A stretch of 10,299 nt of DNA. Source: Polyrhizophydium stewartii. Lineage: Eukaryota; Chytridiomycota; Chytridiomycetes; Rhizophydiales. Under the pieces are notes generated by a model that worked only from the letters and a program-made list of their open reading frames with translations, was not told the origin of the DNA and did no database searches. Each line of letters starts with the position of its first letter. The first letter of the stretch is position 1. Positions 1 through 7,752 of this stretch are shown one piece after another. Position numbers and translations under genes: made by a program. The stretch covers positions 1 through 10,299 of the forward strand of contig JADGIZ010000669.1 in NCBI GenBank assembly GCA_027604665.1. The letters run 5' to 3'.

Positions 1-51
1 GTCCGCCCCCGCACCGCCTCGCCTCCTCGCTGCCACACTGCCTCACTGCAA

Positions 52-678
52 ATGCGCATCCGCGCGCCGCCATCCGCCAGCGGCTTCCACTGGATCCTCG
101 TCTTCGACGACCTTGCACCAGCCCTCACTCGCCTGCGCGCCGCATCGCTCGACCAGCTCTTCTTCCCCATCCGCCCAGAGTGGCGCATCCTCGGCGACCT
201 CGGAAGAGACCCCGCGTCCAGCCAACTCGTCATCATGTTCACTGCCCCCAGCGGCCACCGAGCACAACTCGTCCTCGTTGATCCTGTCGACCCAGCAACA
301 GGCGCATTCGCGATCGCGTTCCACGACCTGACCAACGGCAACGAGACCGCATCCAGCGGCCGCGTCGTCTCGGGCCTCGTGCTCAAAAGTGCGCAGCCGC
401 AGCCGCCGCCGTCGCCTTCGTCCACCGCATCGCAGCCCGACCAGCCGCAGACAGTCGTGTCGCGCAGCGCCTCGGGAACAGTCGTCGTCAACGTCTCCAG
501 GCAGGAAGCCCCACAGCAGGCGTGGTCCAACCAAGTCGTGATTGACTTCAACCGCGCAATGCACAGACCCAGCGCATACACCCGCTTCGCCCACAGCGCG
601 CCAGTCGACCCGAGGAACCGCCTGCAGTTCAGGGTCGAGGCCGGAGAGCGCACAATCCTCGGCGACCTGATCCCTTGA
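52..678 (+). CDS. DUF1684-family protein (208 aa from first visible ATG)
   Basis: Family recognised from motifs; its biochemical role is unknown to me. Two family signatures are visible in order. Residues 89-106 (AFHDLTNGNETASSGR) match the usual 'F-D-T-G-ETY-GR' block. Residues 163-200 hold VIDFNRA, a divergent 'PSAY' segment, PRNRL and VEAGER, matching the family's 'DFNRAYNPPCA...NRL...AGE' ending. Residues 36-47 (LFFPIRPEWRIL) fit the upstream 'FPxDPxxR' strand. A Pro/Ser/Gln-rich stretch at 111-140 splits the two halves and looks like an insertion. The typical N-terminal part is mostly absent. The frame stays open to base 1, so an upstream exon or start may lie outside the window; ATG 52 is simply the first one seen. 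No membrane segment or signal peptide is evident. It ends in TGA and converges on SEN54. Confidence 0.75.
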   Translation: MRIRAPPSASGFHWILVFDDLAPALTRLRAASLDQLFFPIRPEWRILGDLGRDPASSQLVIMFTAPSGHRAQLVLVDPVDPATGAFAIAFHDLTNGNETASSGRVVSGLVLKSAQPQPPPSPSSTASQPDQPQTVVSRSASGTVVVNVSRQEAPQQAWSNQVVIDFNRAMHRPSAYTRFAHSAPVDPRNRLQFRVEAGERTILGDLIP

Positions 679-967
679 CACAGTTTCGTCGGCTCTCTCA
701 AGCTGTCACCGCGCTGGCACCAACGGCTGTTTGTTCGGACGAGACAGGTCTCGCCCTTCTTCTGCTTTGGTTCATGGTGCGCTTTCCACGCGCTCTGCAT
801 CGCATCTCCCCTCCCCACCAACCCTGCGCAGTTCAGCCCAATCTTGTCCTCTTTGCCTCGCATGCCGCCACTTGAGAGCGCTGGCAGAGCCTCATTGGCA
901 TCCTTCTAGACATGCTCATCCCTGTGTTTTGCGCGGCCCATATCTCATTTGACTCGATTTATCACTC

Positions 968-1004
968 CACCACCACCACCAACAGCAGCAGCAACCCCCC
1001 CCCC
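968..1004. repeat. Compound simple repeat (CAC)n-(CAG)n-C10
   Basis: A run of CAC triplets (968-980) passes into CAG triplets (about 983-992) and ends in ten consecutive C (995-1004). It lies in the spacer, not in a supported reading frame. The C10 run is a likely site of length variation or sequencing error. Confidence 0.85.
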
Positions 1005-1151
1005 GACTCCGCCCTCTGTACTTTGCCCACAAATCGCATCCTTCAAGCACTCTGACGCTTTCCATTACACCCCCTCTTTCCCTCGACCCCACCCAACCCA
1101 GGCCAGCAAGGCTTCCTTTGATAGTGATGACAGCTGGATTGTACACTGATC

Positions 1152-1167
1152 GCGGCGCCGGCGCCGC
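1152..1167. repeat. Perfect 16-bp GC palindrome
   Basis: GCGGCGCCGGCGCCGC is its own reverse complement and holds two GGCGCC units. It starts 10 bp beyond the SEN54 stop, so it would lie in the SEN54 3' UTR. It could form a hairpin or cruciform, or bind a symmetric protein. It has no T tract, so it is not a bacterial-type terminator. Confidence 0.8.
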
Positions 1168-1177
1168 AAGCAGAAAG

Positions 1178-2499
1178 TCATATCCCCGACCTGCTCAGCG
1201 ACAGGAAGCTGATGTTGGCCGAATCAACGACGGCGGCTTTGAGCGGCGCGCGCGGATCGAGGCGCAAGAGCTGCTCCACCACGATTTTGCTCGGAAGCGC
1301 TTCGTGTGCGCTTGTGTGCGCATTTCCATTTTGGTCAGCACATGGCCAGAACAAACAATAGAGATGGATCGGGAGGCGGCATAATGTGCGGCACGGGGAA
1401 ACGACGTGTGTGGCGCTCACACGGTGCAGAGGACCCGAAAGTCGGGCGGTCCGCGAGCCGACTTTTTAAACCCGGCAGAGGGCTTGTACACGTCGAGCAG
1501 CGGGAGGGCTGGAAACGGCGGCAGCGTCCGGCTCGTGACGGCCGCGGGCAGCTGCCCGAGCGGGTCGTGGCTCTTGACGATGGATCGGAGCTGGACGAGG
1601 ACTCCGTCTGAGAGAGGCCTGGCGTCAGCAACGGCAATCACAAGGCTCTGCCTGTCGACGTCTGCCCACCATGCGACGATGCTGCGGACAGATCCACAAG
1701 CGGCTCGAACGGATCACGCAGACGCACGGCAAGCCAGTCGGCCATCCGCTCGAGCAGCGACCGCGGGCGGGCAGCGACAGCCTGCGGACCCGGAAGCGAT
1801 TCGATTGCGTCGTGCTGCGCCGGCCGATCGCACGACCGAAAGACCAAGAAGCCCAGGCGCTTGAGGTGGGCATACACCAGATACGTGCCAAGCGTTATGG
1901 CTCCGCCGTGCGCACCGGACGTCGCCAGCGACACCGCCTGCTGGAACGACACGACGCCGCCGCGCCACGAGAGCACCAGTGCGCTCTGGTCAACGAGCCA
2001 CAGCACTTCCTCGGCGTGCAGCCGCGTTTCGCCCTGCGGGGCTGTCGCGGACACGGTCGTGCGGCCGACGCTCGTGAGGTGCTGTCCACGCAGCGCAGCG
2101 ACGACCGCAAACGGCGCAGCGCCGTCAGGCTCGATCCAGTCGGCGGCGGCCATCTTGGATCTGGCGGGCACCGGGTCAGAGGTGGAAGACGGCAGCCAGT
2201 CGCGCAGTGCGGCATACGTGCCTCGCCGTGCGCCGCTCCTGTGAGAGCACTTGCTGCATGGCCGCGAGCTGCGACGGCAGCAGCCGCCTCATGTCCCGGT
2301 CGCAGTCGTCCTCGCTGTCGTCCTCGCTGTCGCCGTCTTGATGGCCGCGAGCCTGCGAGTCTGCAGGCACCGCAGCGGCGCGAGGGCCCGTTGGCTTGCG
2401 GCCGCCGCGCAACAGCGCGCGGAAGTCGGGCCGGTCCTGCTGGTCGTCCGAGTCGCTCGCGGCAACCGGGTTGGATGCGTCGCTCTCGCTGCCGCTCAT
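1178..2499 (-). CDS. SEN54: tRNA-splicing endonuclease subunit Sen54, four exons
   Basis: Sen54 is the non-catalytic partner of Sen2, Sen34 and Sen15 in the heterotetramer that cuts introns from precursor tRNAs. Exons on the minus strand are 2499-2218, 2153-1670, 1607-1421 and 1310-1178. They total 1086 nt, or 361 aa. The N-terminal domain shows HAEEVLWLVDQSALVL (140-155), the 'PEE-LYL-ERG' block, and YLVYAHLKRLGFLVFR (185-200), the 'VYxxLKRLGYxVxR' hallmark. The C-terminal endonuclease-like fold shows VYKPSAGFKKS (295-305), PPDFRV (309-314) and APLKAAVVDSANISF (339-353), the closing Sen54 strand motif. Residues 1-70 are acidic and disordered. The ATG at 2499 has a weak context and is overlapped by an upstream ORF. 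The gene is divergent from the CANIN gene 56 bp away. Family assignment is firm; only intron 1 borders are uncertain. Confidence 0.9.
1311..1420 (-). other. SEN54 intron 3 (110 nt)
   Basis: The donor is GTGAGC after phase 2. A CTGAC branch motif lies 23 nt before the acceptor ACACAAG. Splicing joins the PPDFRV...CTV segment to AHEALPSK...AVVD, which belong to one Sen54 domain but lie in different frames. Without splicing the frame stops within one codon (GTG TGA). Confidence 0.85.
1608..1669 (-). other. SEN54 intron 2 (62 nt)
   Basis: The donor is GTGGGC after phase 1. A CTGAC branch lies about 17 nt before the pyrimidine-rich acceptor CTCTCTCAG. The splice makes a GAC codon and joins LVDLSAASSH to GVLVQLRSIVKSHDP, removing a frame break in the middle of Sen54. 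Confidence 0.85.
2154..2217 (-). other. SEN54 intron 1 (64 nt, borders ambiguous)
   Basis: The listed choice is donor GTATGC (phase 0), branch CTGAC, acceptor CCAAG, giving TARH-MAAADW. The first AG after the branch, CCGCCAG ending at 2161, is out of frame with this donor. Using that AG needs a GC donor four bases earlier (GCACGT after AG, intron 2161-2221, 61 nt), giving TAR-SKMAAADW. Both preserve the Sen54 frame (361 or 362 aa). Confidence 0.6.
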
Positions 2500-2522
2500 C
2501 GGGCAAAGGCGGCTTTCGCCAT
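2496..2522 (-). promoter_or_regulatory. Upstream ORF overlapping the SEN54 start (ATGA)
   Basis: An ATG in strong context (AAG before, G after) opens an eight-codon ORF, MAKAAFAR. Its TGA shares bases with the SEN54 ATG, forming ATGA. The SEN54 ATG itself has a weaker context (CCG before). If transcription starts upstream of 2522, scanning ribosomes would meet this ORF first, and SEN54 would depend on leaky scanning or reinitiation. Confidence 0.5.
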
Positions 2523-2555
2523 CTTCGGGCCAAAGCGGTTTCCCGCACACACACC
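2500..2555. promoter_or_regulatory. 56-bp divergent spacer between SEN54 and the CANIN gene
   Basis: The two predicted start codons face away from each other with only 56 bp between them, so promoter elements must be shared or lie inside the opposite gene. There is no TATA box. TTTCCCGC at 2539-2546 fits the E2F consensus TTTSSCGC. The CANIN start at 2556 has a near-ideal context (CACCATGCC). Confidence 0.5.
2539..2546 (+). promoter_or_regulatory. E2F-like site TTTCCCGC
   Basis: This is an exact match to TTTSSCGC, the site through which E2F/DP drives G1/S genes in animals, plants and the fungi that kept E2F. It lies 9 bp upstream of the CANIN ATG and 39 bp upstream of the SEN54 ATG. It is a short motif in GC-rich DNA, so chance is possible. 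Confidence 0.35.
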
Positions 2556-5500
2556 ATGCCGCGGCCGGCCAGAGACGCCGGCGGCAGGCGCGCCCACCCC
2601 GGCGATGCTGTCGATGCAGACGCAGCGACGGCCGTGCTGGCCGCCTCAGCCGCTGCCGCTTCGACCGCTCGGCAGGATTCGTCTGCGGCAACCAAGAGGT
2701 CGCGCAAGGCAGCTAGGTGTGGCCGGCCTCGCCCGATGGCGACAGCCCGACTCGCCCTCCGGAAGGCTGACGTGCGAGCGTGGAAACCCGTGCGGGGGCG
2801 GCAGCGCACCGTCTGGAGCGCGCGGCCCGGCGTCTGCGGCCGGCAGCGCTCTCATCACGTCGTTCTTCAGGCCGATTGATCTCACGATGTCGCCACCAGC
2901 ACCCACCGCCAACGGCCTGCCAAACGACGACGACGCAGCCGGCGGTGACGGAGGCGAGGGCGGGCCGGCGACTCGCTCCAGACTGCCCGTAAGGATCACG
3001 CACAAGGCCGCCGGCCGGGCCCCGGCTGCCGCCGCTGCCGAGGTTTCGAAGCTGCCACGGCCAGGTTCGGACCGCTTTGTCGGACACACTTTCGGACACT
3101 GCTGGGCTGACACTTGCTGCTGCCGCTGCGCAGTGCGCGGCAAGGGCGCCAAGCAGGGCACTCTTGCAAGGCCCGTTACTGCTGGTGCTGAGGCGCAAGC
3201 CGTGGTCACCACTCGGGCTTCTCCGCCGGTCGAGGTCGTCGATCTGACGCTCGACAGTCCCGAGCCTGCGCCGAGGAGGCTCAAGCGGACTCGATCCACC
3301 GCTGCCACGACAGCCACTGCGGTGCTGTCTGCGGCAGCAAACGCCGAAGCTGCACTGCAGCTCGTTCCATCTCGGGCGCCGTGGAACGTCTCGGTGCGAG
3401 CACCCCCGCCTCCAAGAAAGCCTCGCCCTGTTCTCATTGACAACGACAGCGGCGGCCCCACCACAAGCAGCAGCGACGTTGCTCTCGACGCCAGCAGTAC
3501 TGCGGCTGCGTCTGGCGGGACCGCCGGGATCGAGACGCCTCGTGGTGTCGAGCAGCCCGACGGTGGATCTCAAGAGCGCAACCCCGAGCGCACCCAGCCC
3601 GAACCACCGGCGTCCGAGACGGCCGAGGCAACACCACGCATCGGGCTGCGCGCCAGCCGCTCGCCCGCCGAGTCGCCCAAGCGGCAGCGCATCGACTCGC
3701 CAGATCCGATTACACGCACGCATGCACTGCCCCGGGTGCTCGCTGACAACGATCTCCCAGAAACACCGATCATACGGGTTGTGCGTCGCGCCGGCGCAGC
3801 GTCGCCAGCGACGTCCGAGCCGCCCGAGTCGCCGTCTGAGCGGTCTGCTTCAGCCGGCAGCCTTGGCACACAGGACACCCTTCTGCGCGCGCATGAACTC
3901 GCCGCGGATTGCTGTGATGGCGCTATGGGTGGGACGGATGATGAGGACTCAGTGCAGACTGCTCAAGATGTGATCGATGCTGCCGAGGACGAGGTATCAC
4001 AAGCCAATGAGACCGCTGATGCAGATCTCATCGCGGGATTGGACACATCGGGCTCGCAGGCGGTCTCGACTGTCTCGACAATATCGTCTGTAGCGGTGAC
4101 GCCGGCAGAATCAGTCGCCGACGCCGAAGATCTGGCTTTCGAGCAGACAGAGCCACCGGTCGAGCATGGCGAAGATCAAGGCGAGGATCTGGTGTCGGCC
4201 GGGCCGGTTGGCACTACACCATTACCAGCAGCAGACGAAGCGGATGTGGAGACGCCCAAGGCCAAGATCAAGATCGCTGGCGTGCAAGCCCAAGTCCTTG
4301 TTCCGCTTGAGAGTGTTCTAGATACGCCGAGTACAAGTCCCGCAAAGTATGACGACAAGGATGTCGAGCCTGCGACCCCCGCGCCTTTGATTGAGCAAGA
4401 TCCTGTTCCGTCGACGCCGCCGCCTGCTTCGGTCTCTCAACTTGCCGATAACAGCCGCCGCAATGCAGCCGACATGAGCGGCGATCCGCCCGTGACACCA
4501 ACCGTTTTCGCCTACCTGAAGCCTTCGCTTCCCGATGCTGTCTTTGGCGATGGCCCGATGCCCGAGCTCGACAAGCCGATCGAGAACATGGCAAACGCGC
4601 CACGGTTGGCGGCGAGTCTATCGGAGCATCTCTCCGATACGCGGATGTTGGCCGATAACAACAAAGACGACAATCACGATGACGATGACGACGACGACGA
4701 CGATATCATGAATCGCACGTTCAAGCGGCCCAGGAGCGGCAGCATGTCGAGCAGCCAGGGAAGCCAGAGCAGCCAGCGTAGCAGGCGCAGCGTCAACCGT
4801 ATTGTTGACTCGGACGACGAGGATGAGGACGATCTCCGTCTGATGCGCGCGCCTCTTTTAGGAGCCAAGGCGGCCGCCAAGGCCTCAACCGACAGCGGTC
4901 GACTTGGCGGCGACGACGACGCCGACGGAGACAGGACGCCCGCGATGGGCTCGCGAACCCCGACAGCTCGCAGGACGCAGATGAGCCGTGCACCAGATGC
5001 CGCCGAGTCGACGGCCAGCAGCCCCGACGGCGCGGCCAGTGTCAGCTCTCGGTCGACGCGAGGCACGGCGCAGCAGCATCGTGCTGAGAAGGCGCAACTG
5101 GAACGCTTGCTGCCACCGCCGCCATCACTCAGCGCTGCCGACCGCCGTCGCATTGCAAAGCAGAACAACCTCATGGACTCGATTTCCAAGCTACTGCTCG
5201 GCAAGCAGCGGTCGCTTGACCAGGCCAAGCGCAACGACGAACTTGCGCGCGAACTTGCGTCGCAGGAGATTGCCATGGAGGCTGCCAAGATGCCCGAGGT
5301 GATCGAGTACAGTGCCGAGTCGTCGCATATCGCCGAGGTACGTGTTTGTCCTGTATATGCGCGAGCGCTTGCAAAAGTGCATTGGAGGCAGAAGCAGGAT
5401 GATGACCGAAACTGCAATCTGAGCAGCTTGCAGGTGCAGGACCGCGCTTGCCGCCTCGTCGGGATGTTCTGGTTTTGGGCGAGTACCAAGAGCCCAAGAA

Positions 5501-7349
5501 GCTGCCAAAGCTGTCTGCGCGCCGCGGGCAGCGGGACTCTGTCGAGGCGATCCTCGATGCTGCAGCGGGATCTGCTGAGGCGCTGCATCGCGTCTTTGAT
5601 GCCGACCTGCTTGTGCGACGATCGAGGACGGGCTGGCAAGCGACGCAGCCGATTGTCGAGTGGCTAGTGCAACTTGGTATGTGCTTGATCCTTTGAAGTG
5701 TACATGTTTCAGGGGGCTGCTTTGAAGAGGTCTGACGAATCCTATGTTTGGTAGCATGCTCCGATGACCGACCGCTGGTTGGACGCCGCGCCGTCGACGT
5801 TCTGGAAGCGCTTGCAATAAGCGGCGGGCTTTCGGCTCAGGTGATTCCAGCATCGGCGGTTTTTGAGCGGATATGGCATCTTGGTCTGCCGCGAGGAGTC
5901 GAAACGGGCGAGATGGCGCTGCTCGAGGCTGTGGAGCTCGTGACGGTCGACGAAGCCGGCAAGCCGGCCAAGCCGCCGCCTCCGCCGTTTGCACAGGCCG
6001 AGGCTCTCTCGCGGATGGCGAGAGTTGTCGGCGCTCTCGCTCGCGCGGGGTAAGATCCGCGTGCTCGATGCGGGTGTTTATGCCATCTGCGCTGACGATG
6101 TGATTGACAGGGCCGTGGCCATGCCTTTGGAAGAGCACTGCGGGCTTGTTGTTGCAGCACTCGCCATCGCTTTGGACTCGCGCGCCGGCGGTGCATTGGC
6201 AGGCGATCTTGCGTGCCTGACGGCCGACCTGGTTGCTGCGCTCAGCGACGAGCAGTGGCCTGCCGCCGGGCGAAGCATCTGCGATGCAGTGATGCAGCTC
6301 CTTCGGCCGCAGGCAGGCGTGTCTGCGCAGTGCCATCGATGCGGGCGAGGCAAAGACGACAACGGCAATGGCCTTGAACGCCGGTCTGGAAAGCCCGTTG
6401 CATCTGCATATCCAGAGGACGAGTCCGAGGCTGGCACAAGCACAGCTAGCTCGGTGGTTGACAGCGACGATGACGACAATGGCGGAGAGAGCGGCAACGA
6501 TGATGACGACGCGACCAGCCTGGCGACTGCAACAACCGCCTCGGGCAGCACTGCCGGCCGTGGTCGGAGACGACGTGCGCGCGGTCATGGCGTCCGGCGG
6601 CACCGCGCCGAGCCCGCCGGCGTGCCGCGGACGGCGAGTATGCTGATTGACGCGGACCTGATGCAGGCCGAGGCGTGCTGCGCCGACGCCGAAGCCGTGC
6701 AGCTGCTCAAGTTTGTGCGATCTGCGCAGACACCGGGCACAGCGGCTCGCATGCGATGGCTCCGGCAGCAGCTTGCATGCAGCATCCTGTGCCGTGCTCT
6801 GGGCCGCGGCCGCCACGCAGGGCATCCCACTACCAGCCACGACGGCGACGACGGCAAGGACGACAGAGGTTGGATTGAGATCGGCATTGGTCAGCAAGGT
6901 GCATCGGCGTTTGCGTTTGTGGCCGACGTGCTCGCGACCGAGACGCTGTTTTCGAAGTACTGCGGGGACTATTGGCAGCTGGCGTGCCTGGCCAGCGTGC
7001 TTGGGCACGCGATGCTGGACAAGACGGCCGTGGTCGAGGACCGGATGGCGGCGGGCGAGATTGCGCGGAGGATCCGCATGTTGCACAACTCGATTGCGGA
7101 CGGGCGGGCGATCTCGATTGAGCGCACGCGGGTATGTGGTTCATGCCCGAACTTGCATTTACGCTCGGGTGTCGGTGGCGCCGCTGGTCGCCTGTCTGCA
7201 TGTTACTGACGGAGCGTATGCGATGCACGCAGGCCAAGCACGAGCTTATGCAGCTGGCGACGTGGATTCGGTTAGCTGTCGACTCGAGCGCGCCGAAGCA
7301 GGCGGGTATTTTGGACCAGCTTGCGTCACGGCCAGGCTCGAATCGTTGA
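2556..7349 (+). CDS. CANIN-domain protein, SLF2/Nse6-like Smc5/6 recruitment factor, six exons
   Basis: SLF2 and fungal Nse6 bring the Smc5/6 complex to damaged or stalled DNA in the nucleus. Exons 2556-2716, 2805-5337, 5427-5676, 5755-6049, 6111-7131 and 7233-7349 total 4377 nt, or 1458 aa. Residues 70-77 (LITSFFRP) resemble a PIP box. A SUMO-interacting motif VVDLTLDS lies at 198-205, with basic nuclear-import candidates at 211-217, 344-349 and 693-697. Residues 80-830 are disordered, rich in S/T-P, with nine Asp at about 679-687. A basic/helical segment follows (about 830-885). From about 899 to the end it is helical. Segments PIVEWLVQLACSDD (exons 3-4), EEHCGLVVAALAIAL, and AVQLLKFV...MRWLRQQLACSI follow the order I recall for the human SLF2 CANIN domain. 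An acidic linker (about 1160-1235) interrupts it. Starts at 2251 (ORF limit) or ATG 2887 are less likely. Family: likely; exact orthology: unproven. Confidence 0.72.
2717..2804 (+). other. CANIN gene intron 1 (88 nt)
   Basis: The donor is AG|GTGTGG after phase 2. A CTGAC branch lies at 2767-2771, and the acceptor is GGCAG. Splicing creates an AGC codon and joins the well-placed ATG at 2556 to the frame carrying the LITSFFRP motif. It rests on start context and splice signals rather than on conserved sequence either side, so it is less certain than the later introns. Confidence 0.62.
5338..5426 (+). other. CANIN gene intron 2 (89 nt)
   Basis: The donor is GAG|GTACGT at phase 0 and the acceptor is GAGCAG. 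No strong CTNAC is seen; GATGAC near 5400 is the best branch candidate. It is needed to reach the frame encoding RRDVLVLGEY and the following CANIN helices. Confidence 0.75.
5677..5754 (+). other. CANIN gene intron 3 (78 nt)
   Basis: Donor GTATGT after phase 1, branch CTGAC, acceptor TTGGTAG. The splice makes a GCA codon inside the conserved segment VEWLVQL-A-CSDDRPLV, which strongly supports it. Confidence 0.95.
6050..6110 (+). other. CANIN gene intron 4 (61 nt)
   Basis: Donor GTAAGA after phase 2, branch CTGAC, acceptor ATTGACAG. The unspliced frame stops at the donor itself (GGG TAA). Splicing joins GALARAG to AVAMPLEEH. Confidence 0.95.
7132..7232 (+). other. CANIN gene intron 5 (101 nt)
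   Basis: Donor GTATGT at phase 0, branch ACTGAC, acceptor GCACGCAG. The join ISIERTR-AKHELMQL extends the last helical segment into a 38-codon final exon ending TGA at 7347-7349. Confidence 0.9.
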
Positions 7350-7752
7350 TGGCCACCGTCGCCAGCGTCGCTATGGCGGGATCGTTGTTGTGATTGGCGG
7401 CGATGGCGCTTGCGATCTTTGTTGATGACTGAAATCAATAAACTTGAACAGAATGATGAGCTGTTTGGGCTTGGCAACACGTTTTTACTATTACTTTTTT
7501 TCGATGCCCCAACTCGAGCGGGTGTCTTCCGGCCTTTGAATAGAGGATTAAAAGCCGGATGAAGAAAGGGAAGCGATTGTGCGAGAGCGGATGCTTCACC
7601 GCATGCGGGGCAAGGCCAGCAAATGTCGTGCAAGACGCATCCACAGGCTCTAGCGGCCAAACTACAGACCGTGGGGACGATGGAGCAGTTTCCGCGTCGA
7701 TACTGGCAGAGCGAGACGGCTGCGACGCTGCTGGAATGTCCAACAAGCCCGA
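7350..7752. other. Convergent spacer between the CANIN gene and the NIPA-type gene
   Basis: Facing stop codons lie 403 bp apart, and both 3' UTRs must fit here. Apart from AATAAA at 7437, it holds a T-rich stretch (7480-7501) and an imperfect hairpin, CCGGC at 7529-7533 with GCCGG at 7554-7558, extended by TTT/AAA after one mismatch. No exact AATAAA is seen on the minus strand. An ATG-started 81-aa frame (7559-7804) is low in character and overlaps the NIPA stop, so I do not call it a gene. Confidence 0.6.
7437..7442 (+). terminator. Polyadenylation signal AATAAA
   Basis: A canonical AATAAA lies 88 bp past the CANIN stop codon on its strand, followed by TG- and T-rich sequence (about 7451-7501). 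It is a normal distance for cleavage and polyadenylation. Confidence 0.7.

Larger units (their letters stand above)
679..1177. other. Convergent intergenic spacer, pyrimidine-rich on the plus strand
   Basis: This spacer separates two converging stop codons and should hold both 3' untranslated regions. I see no convincing gene. The plus strand has long C/T-rich stretches (about 780-865 and 1050-1110), which look more like a fungal promoter or leader than a 3' UTR. Its open frames are short, and the 66-aa frame at 949-1149 has no ATG and is low-complexity. No AATAAA is present on either strand. A GATAAA occurs on the minus strand at 958-963. Simple repeats and a GC palindrome are listed separately. 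Confidence 0.6.

Noticed and set aside
43..681. 212-aa minus-strand frame opposite the DUF1684 gene
   Set aside because: It mirrors the DUF1684 frame, and only the plus strand carries the family motifs.
949..1149. 66-aa Pro-rich plus-strand frame
   Set aside because: It begins with TTG, not ATG, and is built on simple repeats in the spacer.
1895..2809. 304-aa minus-strand frame
   Set aside because: It overlaps SEN54 in another frame and lacks every Sen54 motif; it is a compositional shadow.
1671..2879. 402-aa plus-strand frame across SEN54
   Set aside because: Most of it is antisense to exons with clear Sen54 motifs and reads as Arg-rich, featureless sequence. Only its part from 2556 to 2716 is used, as the first CANIN exon.
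2251..2886. Upstream extension of the large CANIN frame to 2251
   Set aside because: It overlaps SEN54 exon 1 antisense, has no motif, and its first ATG candidates have poor context. The spliced start at 2556 is better placed.
5191..7086. 631-aa minus-strand open frame
   Set aside because: It lies antisense to the CANIN exons and introns. The sequence is Arg/Ala/Pro-rich shadow coding without domains, as expected in GC-rich DNA.
7529..7558. Hairpin CCGGC...GCCGG as a transcription terminator
   Set aside because: The stem is short and has a mismatch. Eukaryotic genes of this type do not end at such hairpins, so it is noted only as spacer structure.
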